Shown: positions 57,031 to 64,000 of the stretch, one piece after another | How the letters are laid out: every line of letters begins with the position of its first letter | How positions within the stretch are numbered: position 1 is the stretch's first letter | DNA from: Cherax quadricarinatus | Lineage: Eukaryota; Arthropoda; Malacostraca; Decapoda; Parastacidae | Direction of reading: 5' to 3' | NCBI RefSeq assembly: GCF_038502225.1 | Contig: NC_091300.1 | Span: 47,225,936-47,289,935, forward strand | Length of the DNA stretch: 64,000 bases | Notes under the pieces: model-generated | Told to the model about the DNA's origin: nothing | The model's database searches: none | Seen by the model: the letters and a program-made list of their open reading frames with translations, nothing else | Position numbers and translations under genes: made by a program

Positions 57031-57614
57031 AAAAGCATACTTATGGCCTCACTCGTTGATAAGTAGTCACTTTGTTCATAACACCTGAATATATACTGCG
57101 ACACACATTTTATATTTATCTGGATTATACCGCGGATGATACACTCGTGTTTCTTTTTAACACTTGTTTTCCTTGTAGAGATTGATAGTATTTCAGAGTT
57201 TACGGTATTTTCTTTACTTTCAGCAGGAGGTATGGGATGTGTGTTCACACTCTGATATCTGAATTCAACCAAGCTTATCGCCCTTCCCAAGTGCCCACCA
57301 GTCACCCTCGGCACAAATGAACTGCTGAGTTAAGCTTTATATCTCTTCATTACTACACATTGCAACAATATTTAATACAAGAGGGTAGGTTTCTTGTTAT
57401 CTAGCTGTAGACTAGAATTTCTAATAGTCCCAACTTGTAGATAAAGTGGGGTGCAGGATTTCCCTTAATTTTTCTATGGAGAAAAGAGTAATTACTCTCG
57501 TTTAACCTCATTGTGTAGTTGATCAGGAACTCTAGCAAGTAGAGGAAGGTGTGCCTCGTGATGCTATGGTACATGTGGTTTTAATAAAGATGTTTGCGAG
57601 GAAGGACTAGCCTG

Positions 57615-58890
57615 GAGGGCTAACTCCCTCAGAGGCCTGAGGGGGTCTGAGAGATACCCCCTGATGATTGCCTTTTCTTAACAACTTTAGTCTGTGGGGT
57701 TTCTGGAGAATCACTAAGTTTGTTTTCAACACTGTGTAATTATAACGGCACTAGTTTATCTATTGTCCACTTATTCACTACACCTTTGCTCAAAACTTCA
57801 ACTGTCCTGATGGTTCCATTTGCATCAGGATGTATGGTCACTATTTTTCCAAGAGACCTTGGACCATCATTGTCTATAATCACTATGTAACCAGGTCTTA
57901 GGACATATGATTTTCAGGAACACTAGCTCCAAAGAAGTGTTCTCTCAGTGAGGTGAAAGTTTTCTCATCAAATTTTCTCCCAAAGTTCTTCACCTTATTG
58001 AGGTGTTTGAATTTACGTCTGAGATGCTCAGGTTCGAGATAGGTAGGATTCGTTATGATTTCTTCATCATTCATGTGAGGAACTGGTTCGAACCTTCTGC
58101 CATTTACAACTGTTCATTTATAACTGTTCGCAATTCTTCTAAGTCGATTCGCTGATGATGAAGAGTCTTCCTTAAATAACGTTTTACGACGCCTATCATT
58201 CTTTCATAAAATCTGCCTTGCCATGGAGCCCTGGGAGGAATGTGTCTCCATCGACAACTGCGTTGATTGAATATCTGTTGTACCTCTGGTTGATCAAAAA
58301 TGTTGCTTATATAAGCAGCCCCTGCAACAAAGCTCCTTTCATTTTCTGATAACAGTCTGGGACACGTCCTTCTTGCTGCAAACCTTCTGAATAGTTTGAT
58401 AAAGGTTTCAGTAGACATATCAGTACAGTGGCTACATCTAGTTGTAGCGCAGGTGAACAAACAGATGTACACCTTGATAGGAACTTTGTCAACAGTTTTA
58501 GTTAAAATTATTGGTGCAGTGTAATCTAAACCTGTCACCTCAAATGGTGTGACATGACATACTCGCTCAGCGGGATGTGGAGGTGGACCTGGATACTGAC
58601 ATTTTCGCATATCGAAGTGACAACAAGTAATACAGTCCCTTATTTATTTTTTCATACTTTGTCAACCTTGAAGTATCCAGAAGGATTATCGTATACGACA
58701 GTGTATAAACTAATCCATTGTGTAACACGTTACTGTGAGCATTTTTAACAATCAGTTTTGTTAGCCAATGATATTCGGGGATAAATATTGGATGTATTGC
58801 TTCATTATTTAGTAAAGAATTATGAATTCTTCCTCGACATCTTATAATCTTTCCTGAGTAGAGATGAAGTCCTAAAGCATTAATCATCTT
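57615..58890 (-). pseudogene. BEL/Pao integrase and pol C-terminus
   Basis: 58567-58887 reads GLHLYSGKIIRCRGRIHNSL and AHSNVLHNGL, the start of the integrase with its His zinc ligands. The frame 58104-58610 carries the catalytic core: FEVTGLDYTAP (D29), RRFAARRTCPRLLSENERSF (Glu at 89 where the family has Asp) and PPRAPWQGRFYERMIGVVKR (E136). 57730-57900 reads VIIDNDGPRSLGKIVTIHPD and VVNKWTIDKLVPL, the BEL-type C-terminal domain. Integrase would insert the DNA copy; here the D-to-E change and frameshifts argue against activity. Confidence 0.85.
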
Positions 58891-58924
58891 AGGTTTCTTT
58901 GGGGATTTATCCTGAGTTTCCAGA

Positions 58925-60486
58925 AATTAGTACTCTGTAGAGAAGACATCTTTCTGTATTTGTTGTACCCAATATTTGATGGGTTCAGGAAATTCATAAT
59001 TAGGCTTTGTCCCTTCAATGAAATTTAAGACTTTGAAGACAAGAGCTGTAGCTCTTAAGAGTTTACCCAAAGATGAGTATTTAGATGAATCAATGTCTAT
59101 TTCCGGTGTGTCTGCTGTATTTAAGTAGATTATTTCTGCTGTGTTCAAGGAGACTGTTTCTTTAGGCATAATGTGAGCTTTTCGCTGACGGCACTTCGAG
59201 AGCCAGTTTGGTCCATGGAAACATAATTTATTATCCACAAATTTCATGAGTGGGACACCACGTGACATGTCAGCTGTATTCTCTTGGGTAGAGACTTGGA
59301 GAAAGAGATAGTTCCTCTGCATCTCTCATATTTCTGTTACTCTGTTTTGTACAGAGACCAACTTACTCTTGTTCTTTCGTAACCATTGAAGAACTGCTTC
59401 ATTATCACTCCAGATCACGGTTTTTTCAATAGCGAGATGATCCAGATGATCCATTTTGTTGGATAGCTAATTTTGTACCAACATAGTGTTGTCAGTTCCA
59501 ATTGTGGTACTGTTCTGACCTTCAAGGGTGATCGGTGAGACGAGTGCTAGGGGATCAAACCATTGTGATACTCTGACAGTAAACTACGTTTGGTGAGTTT
59601 ACTGCATGGATTATTTTTTATTCCTCTGAGGCTCAAAGTGTCTTCCTGTGTGTTCAAATTAAGTCCAAGCCTGTTGTTGCAATCAGGAATTTCAGCTTCA
59701 GAGAAATTTTTGATAAGTTCCCTTAACTGAATTGAATTAGTAGTCTATATCCTTAAAAGCATATTTGCATCTGTCATTTCCTCGTTAACTTCTCTGTATA
59801 AGGATTTCAAATCATCCTCTTTATTCACAGTACATTGAAGATTGTCCACATAATACTTATATTTAAGGGCTCTTTGAAGAGACTTTCAGATTTCTTCAGA
59901 TGTGTATATAGAGTAGCTTCTAGCAGGAATGGAGAGGATGTTGCACCAAACAAAACTGACTTGAAACGATATGTTTTTACAGGACTTTGAGGATCATGTG
60001 GATTTTCAGGCCACAAGAATCGAGTATAATCTATTTTGTAGTCCGACTCTCAAGAAAGATTGGAAATATCAGCCGTGTAGGCATTTCATAAGCACGTCTC
60101 CAAGCTTCTCAGTTAGTGAGGGTCCGGTCATCAGAAAGTCCTTAAGACTTGCTACATCTTTCTTAGCACATGCGCTGCAATTATTTACAACACGTAGTGG
60201 AGTGGTTTCAGAATCTTTTCTGACTCCGTGGTGTGGGAGATAATGAGCTTCTGTCTCCAACTTGTCGTTGACTACTTCCTCAATGAAGTTATTGTCCAAC
60301 TGTTCTTGTATGATATTATCATATAAAGTCAGTAGCTCTGGATTCTTCCTGAGCTCATGTATTTGTGCATTCATTTGTCCAAAAGCCATGCGATAATTGC
60401 TAGGCAGATGTGGTGGATTTAATTTCCATGGTAACCTAACCCAATACTGTCCATCTTCACATCTGACTGTGTCCAAATATTGGTTA
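58925..60486 (-). pseudogene. BEL/Pao reverse transcriptase and RNase H region
   Basis: 60069-60476 reads GQYWVRLPWKLNPPHLPSNY, EQLDNNFIEEVVNDK, EAHYLPHHGVRK and TPLRVVNNCSA, the start of the BEL RT. 59825-60016 gives YRFKSVLFGATSSPFLLEAT. The catalytic box at 59841-59852 reads YVDN rather than YVDD. 58927-59322 has ENTADMSRG (usual ENPAD..SRG) and FHGPNWL at the RNase H/integrase border. The region between is full of stops. Confidence 0.85.
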
Positions 60487-61301
60487 TAAGTCTGAATGGG
60501 AGGGTGTTGGCACCTGGAGAAGAAGTTGATATCCTTGGGGTGAAATTTGACTCCAAACTAACCATGAAGAACCATGTTGTAAATCTTGCAAACAAGGCAG
60601 CCAGGAAGCTTACAGCACTTCGCCGTATCTCGCATCTGCTTGACAGTAGGGGTTGCAAGATTCTGTACGAGGCACAAGTACTCTCACACCTTGAGTATGC
60701 TCCACTTTCTTGGTTTGCCTGCCCCCCCCTCTCATCTGCGACTGCTTGACAGAGTAGAGAACAGAGCAAGACGTCTTATCTTTCGCCTGGACCCATCCTG
60801 GATAGATCTGTCATTTCAGCAGAGCCTTCAACATAGGAGGGATGTGGGTGGCCTTACTGTTATGTACAAGGCCAATATTGTTAAAGTACCACACTTGGAT
60901 CCACTTCGAGGACAGCGTGAAACAAGCTTTTATGCCACAAGACGGGCAGAAAGCAGCAACTTCACTCTGGGTGTACCCTTCTCCAGAACATCACCCCATC
61001 TGATATCATATATACCCAGGATGACTCGAGTATGGAACACATTCGTACAGCATAATGATGTCAACGAGATAAAGTCAGTTGATCACATGAAAATGCTGGC
61101 CCACAGATGGCTCCAACTTCATCCTGTTCCCTACTTGTATGTCTCATAACAATAAAAATGCTTTCAAATGAGCTGATGTAGGTAACAGCTCTTAGCTTGC
61201 CAATAAAGTTAGGAATCCTTAACCTGTAAATAGCTTGTCAATAAAGCTAGGGATCCTTAACCTTGTCAAACCCTGTGTAAAAAAAAAAAAAAAAAAAAAA
61301 G
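60487..61301 (+). mobile_element. 5'-truncated LINE E with poly(A), inside BEL
   Basis: The coding part reads NGRVLAPGEEVDILGVKFDS, LTALRRISHLLDSRGCKILY, VLSHLEYAPLSWFACPP, then after a frameshift DRVENRARRLIFRLDPSWID, HRRDVGGLTVMYK and RMTRVWNTFVQHND, ending LHPVPYLYVS and a stop at 61147. These are C-terminal motifs of a non-LTR reverse transcriptase. The 3' UTR has two 38-base units (from 61194 and 61232), each with AATAAA, and a run of 22 A at 61279-61300. A possible short target-site duplication is AAGTCT (near 60488 and 61299). It is a different family from A-D and relatively young, as the poly(A) is intact. Confidence 0.8.
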
Positions 61302-62061
61302 TCTTGTGGGCTTGGTTTATTTACAACAATGCCTATCGCATCTAAATTCCACAACTTATTAACTGGTTCATTCATTTCTTCCAGTAATGATAATTTTTGC
61401 TGTGGTACATGATCAGCGGTTATTCTCGTAACTAGTACATTTTCCACTGAATCAATATCAGCTTCTTTCCCACTTTGAGAGGGAATGGGACCACATATCA
61501 TGTGGCCTCCTGCTGTTTTCAGCAAGTGAACATCATGTTTACTTATTATATTTTACACAAAACAGTGATAATCACCTCCAGTGATTAAATCAGTCTGTGT
61601 GTCTAAACAGGCTAACTTAACCTTGGCTGGCTTTAGTGCTGCAACTGTTTCTTTTAGTCCCCTGATCTGCACAGACTTAGGCACGTCATCTACTACGACA
61701 GCTTCCACTGTCTTTTTCCTGTTTCCTAGACCAACAGTGAATCTGGCTAGCCCATGTGTCTGTTTACCAGAACTTTGGAAAAAACAGCTATATCTAACTG
61801 TACTTTGGAGTGCGGTTTATTCAGGTTCCGTAACACTGTTCTTCTTATGAAGGACATTTGTGAGTCTTGATCAAGTAGTGTTAACACATTTGTTTTGTGT
61901 AATTTATTAGATAACTCGATTCGAGCTATTGGGAGAGCAGTCGATTTAGACTTATCCTTTACGTTAAATGCTGTTGTTTGGTGACTTCCGGTTTCTGTTG
62001 AAGTCAGCTGTTGGTCAGCACAATTGCTTGGGCATAAAGCTGTATTATGCATCCCTTGCAT
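61302..62061 (-). pseudogene. BEL/Pao protease and start of RT
   Basis: The frame 61747-62061 reads IARIELSNKLHKTNVLTLLD and then QDSQMSFIRRT: the aspartic protease loop, in which the usual D-x-G-S-Q is D-Q-D-S-Q. 61247-61525 gives LLKTAGGHMICGPIPSQS (as LLKTAGGHM...) and LDAIGIVVNKPSPQD, the linker before RT, which is cut by LINE E. An in-frame stop lies near 61550. Confidence 0.75.
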
Positions 62062-63075
62062 TTAAAACACTTCTTCAGTGAGCATTTACCTCCCTTGTGT
62101 TCACCTTAATACTTAGTGCACCTATTCAGCTGTTGAGCACGTTGTTTCCATACCTCCATCGTTGTGTATGGAATACAATACTGTGCGCAATGAGCCATCA
62201 CAAAGTACACATTTTGGAGTGTGTTTAGATGTGACAGTCTTTTTACTGTTTGTTACATTCACAGCTTGATAAGTGCCTACATGGGATTTTCCATTCGGTG
62301 ATTTAGTGGGAGTAAGTATACTCTTATGCTGAGTTGAAATTTTGATATCCACAATAGGACCTGGCATGCAAGAAACTGTATCTTGTAAATCCTTGCTAAT
62401 TTCATTACAAGATATATAACCTTCGTTGTACATAATATTTAATCATTCAGTGGTTTGTGGTGACTGTTTAGCCTGTACAATACCACTGATAAACCAATCA
62501 CATTGGTTTATGTCATATTTAGTCTCTAGAATTCTGAGACTATTTCTAGGGTGATCTAAATGTCTGTAAATCTGAAAATTAATGTCTTGGTGGTTTCAAG
62601 CTTGAGATTTTGACTACATGACATTTCAGGTAGTTTATTTCGGCTATCTCATCAATATCAGTTTTGTTATGTACCAGAGACTGAAATCCACTAATAAACT
62701 CCTCATAATCGTGACTTTCAAATATAGGTAATGAAAGATTAGGAAGACTAGGTAGTGGTATATCAGTTGTGGCAGGTGTGACAGGTGTCTGACCACTAAC
62801 TACAGTAGGTCTTTGTGAAAGAATTTAGTGGCAGGTACAATGTGATTATTCCCACCTTTCTTGTTGGACACTAAATGTAACCAAAACATTTTGAATGTCA
62901 TCCTGAGAAGGATTTGACTGTAGTAATGCACTCAAGTATTTCACATAATTGAAATAATGATCTTCAGACGCTTAGTAAGTAGATCCAGTTTTGCTTCTAA
63001 AACATATAAATTCAAATTTTCTATCTGCCTACTTTTCGCTTTATAAGATTGGAACTGGGTTTGTAAGGAAGCCAT
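62062..63075 (-). pseudogene. BEL/Pao gag
   Basis: A start at 63075 gives MASLQTQFQSYKAKSRQIEN, a plausible gag N-terminus with coiled-coil character; a frameshift or stop follows within 40 codons. Zinc knuckles of BEL type lie near 62080-62210 (CVLCDGS in one frame, then KCSLKKCFKCKGC in another). Gag would form the particle that packages element RNA. The middle part (62440-62960) shows only fragments. Confidence 0.6.
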
Positions 63076-64000
63076 CTTATACAACACTAGAAATACTAAA
63101 ATAAATTCCTAACAGAATACACTGACTAGTGTTTAAATACTTCGCTGCAGTGAACAGCTCTGAGTGTGTTTGTTAAGATTTGTCAGTACATCTCACTGAC
63201 CCAGTGACTGCAGTACAGCACGTTCAATGACCTTAAAGAGTACATCTGGCAGCACCTTGATCCAGGCATGTTGATACCCTGGGCTAAAAGAACACTCGGG
63301 TGATGCTGTCTCAGCTAGGAATACTGCTGAGTTTCCCTTTTGTAAGACTTTATACACATCACACATGTAATTTCATTATACGTGCATATATATAAATTTC
63401 ACTGCTAATGGACATGAAAGTTTAAACTTAATATAAAACTTCCTTTAAAATTATAAAAGAGACAAAGATGAGACACAATCTTGTCCCTTAATTTGTGTCT
63501 ATAAGCACTATAAACACTGTGCGTACAGATTATTATTATTATAATCAAAAAGAAGCGCTAAGCCACAAGGGCTATACAGCTGTGCGTACAGAACATATAC
63601 TTTCAGACAAACTGGTCTGAGACCACAGGTTTTGTCTGTTGGTGCACGTTGGGGGTATGCCGAGTGCTGTGCAGTAGGACTGGGTGAACAGTGCTGAGTG
63701 CCCTGTTTTCTATGCTGCACTTTGAGATGCAGGTGAGGGTGAGTGCCGTGTGCAGATGGTAGCTTGAGAGGCAGTGCACTGGCTCCTGTTTTCTGTTGAG
63801 AGGCAGCAGCCCTGACCCACCATTCTCTCTGAGTACTTGCAGTAACTCCAATATTTTGTAAAGCCTCCAGTCATTGCCAGTTTCTCGAATGACCATAAGT
63901 TCTTTATCACTCGTAAACTTACAAGTTCTTGAACCACTGTGTGGCCACTATCTGGTTCGAAGAGCCAATTTGTTGAGAGCTGGCTTGATAAGTACACTTT
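63076..64000 (-). other. BEL leader and probable edge of the 5' LTR
   Basis: The leader before gag has no identified gene; minus frames at 63603-63997 show no domain. Near 63957-63970, TGGCTCTTCGAACCAG (minus strand) starts with TGG as primer-binding sites do, and 63971-64000 (minus: ending CAGCTCTCAACA) would then be the LTR 3' end with terminal ACA. This is a weak inference without the second LTR. Confidence 0.35.
63530..63579 (-). mobile_element. 50-base 3' tail of LINE family C with 13-bp target-site duplication
   Basis: On the minus strand it reads CTGTATAGCCCTTGTGGCTT, AGCGCTTCTTTTTGATTATA and AATAATAATA, matching the 3' end of LINE C at 40650-40700. It is flanked by exact copies of CTGTGCGTACAGA (63517-63529 and 63580-63592). 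It is a complete but extremely truncated insertion into the BEL leader. Confidence 0.85.

Larger units (their letters stand above)
56641..57599 (-). other. Unknown block downstream of the BEL pol end
   Basis: In BEL orientation this lies 3' of pol, where the 3' LTR would be expected, but I could not find the sequence TGTTGAGAGCTGGCTTGATA of the probable LTR edge at 63971. It contains two palindromes (56907-56946, 56995-57030). The 131-codon minus frame has no known domain. Confidence 0.35.
57600..64000 (-). mobile_element. Decayed BEL/Pao LTR retrotransposon
   Basis: On the minus strand, reading from 64000 downward: probable LTR edge and leader, gag with zinc knuckles, protease, RT, RNase H and integrase, the normal BEL/Pao order. 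It is interrupted by LINE E (60487-61301) and by a 50-base LINE C tail (63530-63579). Stops and frameshifts affect all domains. The 5' LTR lies mostly beyond the right edge; the 3' LTR was not found. Confidence 0.85.

Noticed and set aside
55253..57599. 3' LTR of the BEL element
   Set aside because: The probable LTR edge sequence from 63971 was not found here by eye, so no LTR is annotated.
57621..57645. Terminator-like hairpin CCCTCAG/CTGAGGG
   Set aside because: A 7-bp chance-level palindrome in eukaryotic DNA within the pol 3' region; no T-run and no reason to expect such a terminator.

Overview
The window looks like a piece of an arthropod genome, most likely a decapod crustacean (crayfish-like). 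This rests on the repeat content: very long (AT)n and (CA)n microsatellites, abundant CR1-like and RTE-like LINEs, Penelope-like and BEL/Pao elements, and short repeats of a kind I associate with decapods. The species call is inference from recall. No host protein-coding gene, rRNA, true tRNA gene or CRISPR array could be supported. Nearly all protein-like sequence belongs to mobile elements, and only one long element reading frame is intact.

Layout. 1-2922: CR1-like LINE (family A, copy A1) with an ORF2 open from the window edge to its stop. 4312-5210: small repeats. 5211-8335: broken but long copy A2, with an ORF1 remnant and a perfect 180-bp inverted duplication inside ORF2. 8955-9782: internally deleted Tc1-like transposon. 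10085-18720: AT-rich DNA with microsatellites, a faint LINE relic, a head-to-head tRNA-SINE pair, a TIR element lying in (TA)n, and a Tc1/mariner-pogo-like element. 19790-21700: two decayed Penelope-like fragments. 23033-25612: A3 and A4 in tandem, each preceded by (CA)n. 25700-35487: a cluster of RTE-like LINE family B pieces on both strands, one interrupted by another LINE (D), plus a short internally deleted B derivative and a tRNA-like repeat. 35488-37515: copy A5 (minus). 38015-40700: RNase-H-bearing LINE family C. 40735-55252: more B copies (two near full length, minus strand), a tRNA-derived SINE, foldback repeats and a 50/51-bp minisatellite. 57600-64000: a decayed BEL/Pao LTR retrotransposon (minus strand), interrupted by a poly(A)-tailed LINE (E) and carrying a 50-bp family C tail with 13-bp target-site duplications.

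How it fits together. The window is a nested record of transposition. A and B supply reverse transcriptase and endonuclease; SINEs and short deleted derivatives would have depended on such enzymes; the foldback and TIR elements would have depended on unseen transposases or recombination. The most interesting signal is a five-copy foldback family (F) whose arms carry a hammerhead-ribozyme-like core: CTGATGA, a stem II and GAAAC, followed by a possible stem III ending in GTT. One base pair of that stem covaries between copies. A complete stem I was not found, so ribozyme activity is a hypothesis only. A second theme is that LINE ends coincide with microsatellites: family A with (CA)n and family B with (AT)n.
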